Assembly: GCA_024998685.1 (NCBI GenBank) | Contig: JACOEH010000013.1 | Span: forward strand, 1 to 64,000 | DNA from: Nitrospira sp. | GTDB lineage: Bacteria; Nitrospirota; Nitrospiria; Nitrospirales; Nitrospiraceae | Reading direction: 5' to 3' | Length of the DNA: 64,000 nucleotides | Shown: positions 17,678-26,427 of the stretch, one piece after another | Layout: each line of letters opens with the position of its first letter | Position numbering within the stretch: position 1 is the first letter of the stretch | Translations under genes and position numbers: made by a program | The notes under the pieces: model-generated | What the model saw: only the letters and a program-made list of their open reading frames with translations | The model's database searches: none | What the model was told of the DNA's origin: nothing

Positions 17678-18796
17678 TTAGTTGACGGCCTGAAGAGTCA
17701 CCGACACCTGCTCACGCCGATTTCCTCGCACAATCTCTACGCTCACTTGGTCACCGACTTTGTGCGCTTCCATCACATCCATCAGGTCATCAAAGGTGGC
17801 CACCGGCTTTCCTGCGACCGAGACGATGACATCGCCGAGTTGAATCCGCCCGATCATGGTTTCACGCGCCCCCTTGAGCCCTGCGCGATCGGCGGCACCG
17901 CCGCGCGTCACCTTGCCGATAATGACTCCCTTGATGTTCCATCGCTTTGCCATCGCGTCCGGCACGAGCGAGACGCCCAAACCTGGGCGAATGAGCTTGC
18001 CGTGCTTGATGAGTTCCGGGACAATGCGGTTCACCATATCGACCGGGACGGCGAATCCGATTCCTGCGTACGCTCCGCTCGGACTCACGATTTGTGTATT
18101 GACCCCGATTAATCGCCCGGCCCCGTCAAGAAGCGGGCCACCCGAATTTCCGGGATTGATCGCCGCATCTGTCTGGATCACACCTTCAATCGTCCGATTC
18201 GACAGGGATTTGATGGTTCGCCCCAATGCACTCACGACCCCGGTCGTCAAAGTATGATCGAGCCCGAACGGATTCCCGATCGCCAGCACTTTTTGCCCCA
18301 CCCGCAAATCATGCGAGGAACCGATCGCCAACGGCTCCACATGACCATCCGGCACCTGAATTTGCAAGACCGCCAGATCGTGGTCCGGGTCGGCACCGAC
18401 CAGTTTTGCCTGCCGTTCGCTGCGATCGGCCAATGTGACCTTGATCGCATGGGCACCGTAGATGACATGAAAGTTGGTGACGATATGGCCTTGCTTGCTC
18501 CACACAAAACCGGACCCTGACCCCTGAGGCACTTCCATGACGTTGAGCGACCAGACATCTTGTTGGATCGCTGTGTTGGCGATGAACACGACGGACTTGG
18601 TCGCGCGTTCAAACACCGCGATCGTCGATCGTTCATCGGCACTCAGTTCCACCGGAGAGGGGCTCACCGGGCGTGGCTTCCCTTCAGGGCCGTCATAGAC
18701 GGCACCCAGCGGCTTGCCCCACTCCGCCGCATCGATCGGTGAGCACAGTATCGACGCAACAAGCAGCAGTGCCGGGAATCCGACGTGGTTATTCAC
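17678..18796 (-). CDS. DegP/HtrA-like serine protease (S1C)
   Basis: This is about 372 residues from GTG 18796, which overlaps the end of yjbQ by eight bases; the longer frame to 19054 lies inside yjbQ and is rejected. A signal peptide (VGFPALLLVASILCSPIDAAE) is followed by a trypsin-like domain with catalytic His in IVTNFHVIYGA, Asp in DPDHDLAVLQI and Ser in AAINPGNSGGPLLDGAG. One PDZ domain follows (about 275-370: LGVSLVPDAMAKRWNIKGVIIGKVTRGGAADRAGL). It acts in periplasmic protein quality control. One PDZ resembles DegS rather than two-PDZ DegP. Confidence 0.88.
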   Translation of the reverse strand: MNNHVGFPALLLVASILCSPIDAAEWGKPLGAVYDGPEGKPRPVSPSPVELSADERSTIAVFERATKSVVFIANTAIQQDVWSLNVMEVPQGSGSGFVWSKQGHIVTNFHVIYGAHAIKVTLADRSERQAKLVGADPDHDLAVLQIQVPDGHVEPLAIGSSHDLRVGQKVLAIGNPFGLDHTLTTGVVSALGRTIKSLSNRTIEGVIQTDAAINPGNSGGPLLDGAGRLIGVNTQIVSPSGAYAGIGFAVPVDMVNRIVPELIKHGKLIRPGLGVSLVPDAMAKRWNIKGVIIGKVTRGGAADRAGLKGARETMIGRIQLGDVIVSVAGKPVATFDDLMDVMEAHKVGDQVSVEIVRGNRREQVSVTLQAVN

Positions 18797-19214
18797 CCAG
18801 AACCTGCACGACCAGTTCACGCGTTCTGGCACGGGTATCGAAATCCACGACGACGAGTTGCTGCCATGTGCCGAGCAGAAGCGCACCATCAGCAAATGGA
18901 ATGGTGACGGACGGCCCCTGGAGTTGCCCTCGAAGATGGCTGTGGCCGTTGTCCTCGCCGGGATTGACCGTGTTGTGCTGCCACCGGTGGTCAGGAGGAA
19001 CGAGACAATCCCAAAACGTTTTCGTGTCGGCCCGAATTCCCGGTTCATCTTCAATTATCATGACGGAAGCGGTGGTGTGTTTGACGAATACCGTCACGAT
19101 TCCCGCTTTCAGATCGGAACCAGCCAACGCATCGGCAACGGATTTGGTGATGTTGTCGACCTGCGTATCACCTTTCATGTGGATCGCCAGCGAAATAGTA
19201 TGGACGCTCATCAT
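18789..19214 (-). CDS. YjbQ family (UPF0047) protein
   Basis: This 141-residue protein has the family pattern: ITKSVADALAGSDLKAGIVTVFVKHTTASVMIIEDEP, then HRWQHNTVNPGEDNGHSHLRGQLQGPSVTIPFADGALLLGTWQQLVVVDFDTRARTRELVVQVLG. Three conserved His positions are present. Family members have been linked to weak thiamine-phosphate synthase-like activity, but the true role is unsettled. Its start overlaps the HD gene stop (ATGA) and its end overlaps the protease start, so the three genes are translationally coupled. Confidence 0.88.
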   Translation of the reverse strand: MMSVHTISLAIHMKGDTQVDNITKSVADALAGSDLKAGIVTVFVKHTTASVMIIEDEPGIRADTKTFWDCLVPPDHRWQHNTVNPGEDNGHSHLRGQLQGPSVTIPFADGALLLGTWQQLVVVDFDTRARTRELVVQVLGE

Positions 19215-20095
19215 AGTCTCCGACTCGCGAGGCCGCGAAGGTAGCGACGGTCGCTCGGGGTCAGCGGCTCGCCTCTCGCGTCTTCCAAAATGGAATCGAA
19301 CACCCCTTCTGCTGTCAGCGCCCTTACTGCGAGCAAGACTTGACTGCTCAGAATGCCTTCTTGCCCCAGCTTATCGAGATAGGCAAAGGCTTCCGACAAG
19401 CTCTCTTTGTTCCGAGCATAATAATCGCGTCCCCGCCGCTGATTGCTGTAGGCCTCAAACTGCTCGCAGGCGACGAGAATTTCGGCCAGTTGCCGCACCC
19501 AGGCCTTCGCCTGAGCCAGCCGTTCCGGGTAATAGTAATACAACATCACTTGGTGCATCCAAGATTGCCACTCGATGCCGAGCGTCTTCAGCTTCGGCTT
19601 CACCGCACGCAATCGTCTGGCAAGGCGTCGAGCATAGCCCAGCCGCATTTCAATCTGTTCGACAGCCCATGTGTCCATGGATACGCCGGAGGAGATCAGA
19701 TCCCGGCGATACAACGAAACGAACGCTTCTGTCTCCCGACCATACGTCGTCCTGGGATGAAGAGCACGCCATTCACGAGGTCTCGTCGGAATGCCCCGTT
19801 GCTTGGCCCACGACCAAATCGTTCCAAAGAGTTGCCGGTCCAGGCCGGCGCGGCCCAGGTCGTGCAAAAGGCAGGCAACATGATAGCGCCGTATCCGGTC
19901 GCGTGGATGTCCCAATCGATCAGCGACGGTCACACACATCTTCGCCGTCCGCACGGCATGTGGACGATCATAGCCGCGGATCGTTCGTCCCGGTCGATGG
20001 GGGTGCGGATAATCGTAGAGTTTCATGAGAGCCTTCACGAGAGAACGGGAGACTTCCAAGGTGTCCGGTCGACGGGAATCAGATAGAGCCATAGT
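19211..20095 (-). CDS. HD-domain protein
   Basis: This is about 294 residues from ATG 20095; a TTG at 20149 is another possible start and neither has a clear ribosome-binding site. It shows HD-family metal motifs: RPHAVRTAKMCVTVADRLG (His), HVACLLHDLGRAGLD (His-Asp) and later Asp/Lys positions. The C-terminal half is helical (LARRLRAVKPKLKTLGIEW, QLAEILVACEQFEAY). It probably hydrolyses a phosphate ester or nucleotide; the substrate cannot be told. It is the first gene of the overlapping HD-yjbQ-protease set. Confidence 0.7.
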   Translation of the reverse strand, partial: TMALSDSRRPDTLEVSRSLVKALMKLYDYPHPHRPGRTIRGYDRPHAVRTAKMCVTVADRLGHPRDRIRRYHVACLLHDLGRAGLDRQLFGTIWSWAKQRGIPTRPREWRALHPRTTYGRETEAFVSLYRRDLISSGVSMDTWAVEQIEMRLGYARRLARRLRAVKPKLKTLGIEWQSWMHQVMLYYYYPERLAQAKAWVRQLAEILVACEQFEAYSNQRRGRDYYARNKESLSEAFAYLDKLGQEGILSSQVLLAVRALTAEGVFDSILEDARGEPLTPSDRRYLRGLASRRL

Positions 20096-20161
20096 TCGTA
20101 GCAAGAGCTGAACGACCGAGCAGACTGAAGCGAGAATATCGTCGGTCAAAACGGTGTGTCA

Positions 20162-20178
20162 AGGCGAGTCGTAGGACC
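20162..20178 (+). repeat. 17-bp direct repeat, left copy
   Basis: The sequence aggcgagtcgtaggacc occurs here and again, identical and in the same orientation, at 24775-24791. The two copies bracket the degraded uptake locus. Confidence 0.7.
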
Positions 20179-20192
20179 TGTCAACCCCATTT

Positions 20193-20228
20193 AGAAATGT
20201 CCGCTTCTTCTCAAAGTAGAAATGTCCG
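20193..20228 (+). repeat. paired agaaatgtccg repeats, possible IS21-type end remnant
   Basis: Two identical 11-mers (agaaatgtccg) lie at 20193-20203 and 20218-20228, 25 bases apart. Multiple copies of such a motif near a terminal TGT are typical of IS21-family ends. No istA or istB gene is present in the block, so this would be a remnant. Confidence 0.35.
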
Positions 20229-20274
20229 GTTTATATTCCGCCGTCGCCGCTCCCTTCTCGTCAGCTCATTGAGC

Positions 20275-21086
20275 TCAAAGGCCGTCATGCCATTCATGTC
20301 GGGGTTGGCGTTTCGGCACCCCAGCGTAGACCGGCACGAGAGTCTGCACCGTCCGGCCCCCATAGTCAAAGGCGACTTTGCGGAGTGCGGCGCCGTAGAG
20401 CCGTTCCAGATGTGGTTCGCTCAACACCTGACTGGCCGGACCCTGGATCGTCTCGCCCGGTCCGAACAAGAGCAAGACCTCATCCGCGACCACCAGCGCG
20501 TGATGGGGATGGTGCGAGGCGCAGATGACCGTGAGGCCGGTGTCCTGCGACAAGCGGGCCATCCATTCGAGGATAGTTCCCTGATTCTTCAGGTCTAAGG
20601 CCGACGTGGATTCATCCAGCACCAAGATTTCCACTTCCGTGGCCAGGGCGCGGGCGAAGATGACCAGTTGCCTCTGGCCACCGGAGAGTTGATCGAACGG
20701 CCGTATCGCCAGATCCCCAATGCCCATTTGCTCCAAGGCGGCCCACGCGGCGGCTTCATCCTGTCGCGACGGGAGCGAGAAGAGGCCGACGTGCCTGGCC
20801 CGGCCCATCAGGACCATGTCGAAGACAGTATAGGGAAAGCTCACCTGGAAGAGTTACGGCACGAACCCGATCCGGCCCCGGACGTGAATAGTTCCAGTGA
20901 TCGTTGGAGGGTCTTCAAGAGCAGATGAAGCAGCGTCGTCTTCCCTCGACCGTTGGGGCCCAGAATCACGAAGACCTCGCCGGTACGAACTTTTGCGTGT
21001 AATCCCTGCAAGACCCAGGGTCCATGTCGCTTGTTGGCGCCATACGCAAACGTCACGTCCTGCAGCTCGATGGCCCAGTCACTCAC
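20275..21086 (-). pseudogene. FecE/FhuC-type ABC transporter ATPase, disrupted
   Basis: The two parts together form one ATPase. The 5' part (GTG 21086) carries VTFAYGANKRHGPWVLQGL and Walker A GPNGRGKTTLL. The 3' part (from about 20844) carries the Q-loop region FPYTVFDMVLMGRARHVGLF, signature LSGGQRQLV and Walker B ILVLDESTSALD. They are in different frames: a shift lies near 20905-20912, and a TAA at 20854-20856 stands where relatives have Gln (VP*LFQ). Two lesions make it a likely pseudogene. It would have powered ferric-siderophore or cobalamin import. Confidence 0.8.
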
Positions 21087-22160
21087 GATTCCACCCCTTG
21101 CCTTGGGTTTTCCAGAACAGCACGGCGATCATCGGGGTCCCGAAAAGGGCAGAGAGAATCCCCACGGGAATTTCCTGTTGGGCCACGGAGCGCGCAATGT
21201 TGTCGAGGCCGAGCGTGAACAGCGCGCCGACTAAAGCCGAGGCCGGCAACACCCGGCGATGGTCCGGTCCGACCAGCATCCGCGCGACATGCGGGACGAC
21301 CAGCCCGATCCACCCGACAATGCCGCTCACCGCCACCTGGCCGGCAATGAGCAATGAGACCAGTCCGATAATGAGCCAGCGCAATCGCCGCACATTCACG
21401 CCGAGCGACTGAGCATCCAGATCGCTCAATGACAGCACGTTCAACCGCCAGCGGAGGAGCATGAGAATCGAGCCGCTGACGAAGACCGGGACGGCAATCA
21501 ACGCGACCTTGCCCTTATCCGCCCCGACGAAACTCCCCAGCAGCCAATACACGATGCCGGGGAGCGCCCGTTGTCGGCCACATACTGGACGATGCCGACC
21601 AGCGCCGTGAAGAAGGCTCCGACGAACACCCCAGCCAGGATCAGCGCCATGGTATGGACACCGCCGCGCACGAGATGGACGAGTCCGAACGTGCAAGCCA
21701 TGGCGAGCAGGCCCATGCCGACCATGCCGAAAAACGACCATCCGACCAGCATCGCCAGGACGCTGCCAAAGGCCGCGCCGGAGGAGACCCCGACCAGATC
21801 CGGCCCGACCAACGGATTGCGCATCATGCCTTGGAGCGCGGCACCGGCCAGTCCTAATGCCAACCCGGCAAAGGTCGCCAGCAAGACATGCGGCAGCCGC
21901 ACGACCTGTACGACGATGAGTTCTTCAGGAGTCCACAGGGGATTGTCCGGCAGTGCTCACGGCAGTGCGAGGTGCCCGATGATCTGCGCCGCTTTCAGGA
22001 ACGGCAGCGGATAAGCGCCGATGCAGAGCGACAGCAACATGGCCAGCAGTACCGCCCCGCCAAGCAGGACAGGCATCACCCAGCCGGAGCGATCCATGAA
22101 GGACGGCTGAAGACTCACGGACGCCGATGTCCGTCGATCGACAATCAGCTCGTCGCTCAT
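21079..22160 (-). pseudogene. FecCD-type ABC permease, disrupted
   Basis: Three in-order pieces build a FecCD permease. Piece one (from ATG 22160) has a first membrane segment LLGGAVLLAMLLSLCIGAYPLPFLKAAQIIGHLALP and meets an in-frame TGA at 21957-21959, inside an imperfect 12-base tandem duplication. Piece two has RLPHVLLATFAGLALGLAGAALQGMMRNPLVGPDLVG and runs to a frameshift near 21566-21573. Piece three resumes ALPGIVYWLLGSFVGADKG to the end, with GLVVPHVARMLVGPDHR. The start overlaps the binding-protein stop (ATGA). Confidence 0.8.
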
Positions 22161-23311
22161 GACTTGTCCTTTTGATAATTGCGCGTAAAGCGCTCAAAGC
22201 CAGCCGAACCGCCGTTCTCGTCCAGCTTGAGCGCCGCATCGATTTCGTCGTCACTCATCTGGTAGCTGAAATCAGCGAAGATGAACTCGCGCAGCATGGT
22301 CCGTACTTTCGGCTGTAACCGGTCCGGATGGGCCAGCTCCGCCATGAGCCGAACCATGACCGGCATGAGACCGATCCCGCGCATGTCCACCGGAAACGCG
22401 GTCGGGAGGCGGTAGACACGTTTGGCGGCGACCGCCTTCATGCCCTGCCACCGTGGATCGGCCATGAATTCTGCAGGACTTTGGCTGTTCGGGATAAAGG
22501 GGGTGTCCCGCAGCAAGATCAGATCCGGATCAGTGAGCAGAATCCGTTCAGCATCCGGTCTACCCATCTCGGATGCATCCAGGACAGCATTTTCCGTCCC
22601 GGCCCGTGGGAAATACACGTTGAACGGGTGCGCCCTATTCCAGTATCCCAATGACCGTTTATTCTCAGTCATGCTGCTCATATAGAGCACGCGTGGCTGT
22701 GAATCGAGCCTCGCCGGCTGCAACTCCTGTTCAAGCTGGTGAAAGGCTTGCCAATACCGTTCGATCAGTAACTCGCCTCGTTCAGGGTGGCCGCTGATCG
22801 CGGCGTGCATCTTGGCAAGGCCAATCAACATCACATCATTGCTCTTGTCGTCCCGCTTCAGACCGGCGACCGGGAGGCCGACCTGTTCGATGACCGGCGC
22901 CATCCGATAGCCGCCCAGGAACACGCTGGCCTCCTTGAAGGCCAGCAGGGTTTCCACTTCCGCGTTGAGTCCACGCCCGCGCGAGATCGCCTCGGTATCC
23001 CAGATCGCATCCTTGGTGAGCAATTCCGGAAAGATTGTGCCGAAGAGGCTTCGGGTCAGGATTTCTCGCTTGACCGCTCCCATCCGCACGATGTCCTCCG
23101 GAGCGCCGGTGTCGCTCAGATAGTCACTGGCCCGCGCGGCCCAGGTGACGGCCACGCCTTTGAATGGCAGCGCGATGCGGACGTGACGTCCAACCATGTC
23201 CGTGATCGTGCGGCTGGATTCAGGTTGTGGCATCTGGGGATCAGGGCGCAGCAGCGTCAGCGCGATCACGATGAGGCTCGCGAAGGGCACGGCCCACATG
23301 ACGCGGTCCAT
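22157..23311 (-). CDS. ABC transporter substrate-binding protein (siderophore/cobalamin type)
   Basis: This 384-residue protein has an N-terminal membrane anchor or uncleaved signal (VMWAVPFASLIVIALTLL), then a periplasmic binding domain opening with RTITDMVGRHVRIALPFKGVAVTW. It continues with LLAFKEASVFLGGYR, VLYMSSMTENKRSLGYWNRAHPFNVYFPRAGTENAV and DPDLILLRDTPFIP. It matches the FecB/BtuF (PF01497-like) class. It is the first gene of the uptake operon and the only undamaged one. Without its permease and ATPase it probably no longer imports anything. Confidence 0.78.
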   Translation of the reverse strand: MDRVMWAVPFASLIVIALTLLRPDPQMPQPESSRTITDMVGRHVRIALPFKGVAVTWAARASDYLSDTGAPEDIVRMGAVKREILTRSLFGTIFPELLTKDAIWDTEAISRGRGLNAEVETLLAFKEASVFLGGYRMAPVIEQVGLPVAGLKRDDKSNDVMLIGLAKMHAAISGHPERGELLIERYWQAFHQLEQELQPARLDSQPRVLYMSSMTENKRSLGYWNRAHPFNVYFPRAGTENAVLDASEMGRPDAERILLTDPDLILLRDTPFIPNSQSPAEFMADPRWQGMKAVAAKRVYRLPTAFPVDMRGIGLMPVMVRLMAELAHPDRLQPKVRTMLREFIFADFSYQMSDDEIDAALKLDENGGSAGFERFTRNYQKDKS

Positions 23312-23488
23312 GATCGAGCGATGGGATGGTGCGGCGGATATCCGTCCATAGGGTAGCGTCGATCAGGCGATGGTCTGCCGATCCCCATCCTTCCCCTTCG
23401 TTTGACCGATCAAGACAACGCTATCGAATTCCCGGTGATTCTGCATATAATGAAGGCTGGATCTGCTCACTGAAAGGGTTGTCGAGAC

Positions 23489-23695
23489 GTGATACAGCGC
23501 CCAGAATTGGTTCAAGCCTTCGAACGGGACTTGATTCGACGAACTCCCCTCGGCTATGCCCGTAACCTCGAAATTGTTGAAGCCCTCTGTCAGGAGGCTC
23601 GGCTGTTGGGAGTCTGGCCGCCTGCAGATCCGCTCGACGGCATCGACACGGATATACGCCTGGCCAGAGCGCTCAATGTTCACACGATTGCTTGA
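23489..23695 (+). CDS. small protein upstream of nucleotidyltransferase, possible antitoxin
   Basis: This 68-residue protein from GTG 23489 contains PELVQAFERDLIRRTPLGYARNLEIVEALCQEARLLGVWPPADPLDGIDTDIRLARAL. Its end overlaps the start of a nucleotidyltransferase gene by 20 bases. The arrangement resembles two-gene toxin-antitoxin or partner modules built around AbiEii-like transferases. The role is inferred from context only; no DNA-binding motif is clear. Confidence 0.55.
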   Translation: MIQRPELVQAFERDLIRRTPLGYARNLEIVEALCQEARLLGVWPPADPLDGIDTDIRLARALNVHTIA

Positions 23696-24226
23696 GCGAT
23701 TGGCAACGGCGCTCGACCTCGCCAAGATCCCCTACATGATCATCGGCGGCCAGGCCGTCTTGTTATACGGCGAACCACGCCTGACCAGAGATATCGACGT
23801 CACGCTGGGTATCGATGGGATCGCGTCCCGGATCTCCTCACACTCACTGCACAGCTTGCCCTCACACCCCTGGCCGATCCTGCAACCTTCACCAAGCAAA
23901 CCATGGTGTTACCCTGCCAAGATCCCGCAACGGGCATTCGGGTTGATTTCATTTTTTCCCACAGCCCCTATGAGCAGCAGACCATCCGTCGTGCGGCCGC
24001 GGTGACGATCGGACAAGCGCCGGTTCGATTCGCCACGGCCGAAGATTTGATCGTCCACAAGATGCTCGCGCATCGTCCCAGGGACATCGAAGATGTGAGG
24101 AATGTGATGTTGAGACAACCGCGACCGGATCTCACCTATATTCGCCGCTGGCTGACCCAATTCTCGCAAGCGCTTGCTCAGCCGCTTGATGAAGAATTCG
24201 AACAACTGCTGCAAGAACTCTCCTAG
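23676..24226 (+). pseudogene. AbiEii-like nucleotidyltransferase, frameshifted
   Basis: The 5' part (ATG 23676) contains MIIGGQAVLLYGEPRLTRDIDVTLGID, the GG and DxD core of the DUF1814/AbiEii-type transferase. The frame then breaks at about 23813-23822 beside a run of G. In the neighbouring frame the protein continues DRVPDLLTLTAQLALTPLADPATFTKQTMVLPC, DPATGIRVDFIFSHSPYE, FATAEDLIVHKMLAHRPRDIEDV to the stop at 24226. A single-base loss explains it. Likely inactive unless the base is a sequencing error. Confidence 0.75.
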
Positions 24227-24272
24227 CAACGCCTTCACCTCACTCGCGAACGGAACCAGCCACATGTGCTGA

Positions 24273-24662
24273 TCACCACGGACGGGCCGTCATCGAAAAC
24301 ATGACCGTCCGTGGAGCGCCAACAACAGAACTGCCCAACCAATAATTCTTATCCGCCACATTGGAGGCATACACTCGGAGCATAAAGGAACGATCGAATG
24401 CCCTCAGTTCGTATCGAGCTCCAACATCGCCCAAAAGGTAACTAGGGACCTTAGTGGTATTGGCGGTGTCGACGGCTTGATCACCGATCCAAAAGACGCC
24501 GCCGGTGAGCGTGAGCGCGCGAAGAAACGGCAGATTGTATTCGGCATAGAGCTTGACCATCTGGCTCGCCGCGTCGGTCGGTCGTTTGCCTTCGAGGTTT
24601 GGATCGGCGGCCTTCGTGACCGTGAGGTCCATCAGCGTCACGCCTCCATAGATCCCGGACAA
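24273..24662 (-). pseudogene. TonB-dependent receptor, C-terminal fragment
   Basis: About 129 codons encode the last strands of a TonB-dependent barrel: YGGVTLMDLTVTKAADPNLEGKRPTDAASQMVKLYAEYNLP, DVGARYELRAFDRSFMLRVYASNVADKNYWLGS, ending in MFSMTARPW with an aromatic terminus. No plug domain, TonB box or signal lies upstream. Family proteins are 650 to 800 residues, so over 80 percent is missing. It fits the neighbouring broken siderophore importer, which suggests loss of the whole uptake pathway. Confidence 0.75.
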
Positions 24663-24774
24663 GATTCGAGTATCGAACGATCACGCCACACCACAGGCTG
24701 GCTGCGGAGTTGGAGAACAAAAGACGCTCTCATTTCTCCACTCCAATCTGCGGAGAGCCACATTTTTGGATTAC

Positions 24775-24791
24775 AGGCGAGTCGTAGGACC
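24775..24791 (+). repeat. 17-bp direct repeat, right copy
   Basis: This is identical to 20162-20178. Just downstream, two ggacag-containing motifs (24796-24829: ccggacagatcg and gcggacagatga) occur 25 to 30 bases apart, again like an insertion-sequence end. Confidence 0.65.
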
Positions 24792-24981
24792 CTAACCGGA
24801 CAGATCGTGTGCGACAAGAGCGGACAGATGATGTGTATCTACCGCCGCTTCCCATATTTTGACACTACGTAGAGAAGGCGCGTAATCCTTCCCGATATAG
24901 CTCGACTCGAACCCTATTGTCGGAATGTGTTTTACGGAAACGAAATCTGCTGTACCGTCTGACGTGCTCATCACAAGAGGC

Positions 24982-26427
24982 ATGGCAACGATAGTCGGCA
25001 TCCTCCTCGTCTGCCTCCTTGCCGCTTGCAGTGACGGTTCGGTAACACGGCGACCAGGGCCGGTCACCGGTGCACCGGACATATCATCCGCACCGGCAGC
25101 CGTCTGTCCCGACGTCGATGCCTCGAAGCTGAGGGCCCTGTACGTGTCGCCGCAAGGCACCGACGACGGGCTCTGCGGCAATCCGCCCTGCAGGACGATC
25201 GCGCGTGCCCTTTTGTGGGCCCACTATCTAGGCAATCGGGCAATCGTACTGCGGCATGGTCTGTATCAGACGACCGAGACGATCGACCTGAAGGACGGAG
25301 TCAGTCTCTACGGCAGTTGCCTGTTCGACGGCGAGCCGGATCGCAAGTACCGTACGACAATCCTAGCGAGCCCCCCGCCCGGCACGCCGGCGATCAGTGC
25401 CAATGTGGTCAACGTCACCGTCTCGGGATTGGTCGTCATCGGCAAGGACGAAACCGCAAGCAGCGCCGGCGTCGCGATGAGGGCAGGCAATGCAAGTGTC
25501 ACATTGGGCCGAACGGTGCTCGTCGCCGGCAACGGCGGCCCTGGTGCCGCTCGTCCTCCCGTGCAGTCGCCGGCCGCGGTGCGCAGCACCGGCGATCACT
25601 GCTACACGCCCGGCGGCGCCGCTGGCGATTCGCTGTGGGGCCAAGTCGACCTCGGTACCTTCGCCTGGGTGCCCGGCATCGGCGGAGCCGGCGCCGGCGG
25701 AGCTTACGACACCGGGCCGGGCGGCGTCGGCGGGCAACAGGGCGGCGCGTCGATCGGCCTGTTGCTCGTAAACTCGACTGTAACCACGGTTCCCGATCAG
25801 TTCAACCGCATTATCGCTGGTTCCGGCGGTGTCGGCGGCGCAGGCCAGGCCGGGCCGTCGTTCGGTCTCGGAGGCGGCGCAAACAGCGGTGGCGCCGGCG
25901 GGAACGGCGGACCGTCGATCGGCGTCGCATTGATCAACGCCGCTGGCGTGCCGAACGGCGGTTTCTATGTCCACGCCGGCACGCCGGGCGGACCGGGCGC
26001 GGGCGGCGCGGCCGGCGTCGATCCTGGTCAATGCCAAGGCGACCCCGGAGCTGGCGGCGTGAAGGGCGGCGGTGCGGACGTCTATCAGTTCCCGATCCCG
26101 AACACATTGGCGCCGGGCGAGTCGCTGGGGGGCGGTCAATCGCTGTACTCGCCCAACCTCCAATACCAGCTGATTCTGGGCGGCGACAGCAACCTGTGCC
26201 TGGTGTCGGCAGGCAAGACGCTGTGGTGTTCGCAAACGGAAGGACAAGGGATCTACCAGGCAATCATGCAAAGCGACGGCAACTTCTGCATGTACGAGAC
26301 CACAGGGCAGTTCCTACCCATCTGCAGCGGATCGGCCGGCCATCCGGGCGCTCGGCTCACCGTGCAGGACAGCGGACACGCACAGGTACTCGATCCCAAC
26401 GGCGCAGTGCTGTGGAGCAAGCCTTGA
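24982..26427 (+). CDS. lipoprotein with beta-helix (DUF1565) and bulb-lectin domains
   Basis: This 481-residue protein starts at ATG 24982 with a type II signal peptide; the lipobox LAAC puts the lipidated Cys at residue 16. Residues about 50-170 match DUF1565/parallel beta-helix proteins (LYVSPQGTDDGLCGNPPCRTI, VLRHGLYQTTETIDLKDGVSLYGSC). Residues about 200-360 are Gly-rich low complexity. Residues about 375-480 form a B-lectin (mannose-binding) domain with MQSDGNFCMYE. It is likely a surface lipoprotein that binds carbohydrate. It is the first of three secreted genes. Confidence 0.75.
   Translation: MATIVGILLVCLLAACSDGSVTRRPGPVTGAPDISSAPAAVCPDVDASKLRALYVSPQGTDDGLCGNPPCRTIARALLWAHYLGNRAIVLRHGLYQTTETIDLKDGVSLYGSCLFDGEPDRKYRTTILASPPPGTPAISANVVNVTVSGLVVIGKDETASSAGVAMRAGNASVTLGRTVLVAGNGGPGAARPPVQSPAAVRSTGDHCYTPGGAAGDSLWGQVDLGTFAWVPGIGGAGAGGAYDTGPGGVGGQQGGASIGLLLVNSTVTTVPDQFNRIIAGSGGVGGAGQAGPSFGLGGGANSGGAGGNGGPSIGVALINAAGVPNGGFYVHAGTPGGPGAGGAAGVDPGQCQGDPGAGGVKGGGADVYQFPIPNTLAPGESLGGGQSLYSPNLQYQLILGGDSNLCLVSAGKTLWCSQTEGQGIYQAIMQSDGNFCMYETTGQFLPICSGSAGHPGARLTVQDSGHAQVLDPNGAVLWSKP

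Noticed and set aside
18797..19054. N-terminal extension of the DegP-like protease into yjbQ
   Set aside because: The extension is arginine/serine-rich shadow sequence inside a conserved gene. The signal peptide begins right after GTG 18796.
18673..20028. 451-codon plus-strand frame opposite yjbQ and the HD gene
   Set aside because: It runs across two conserved genes on the opposite strand and has no domain.
25215..26423. Arg-rich frame overlapping the lectin lipoprotein gene
   Set aside because: High GC keeps the alternative frame open. The sequence is arginine-rich noise until the signal peptide of the pentapeptide protein begins near 26424.
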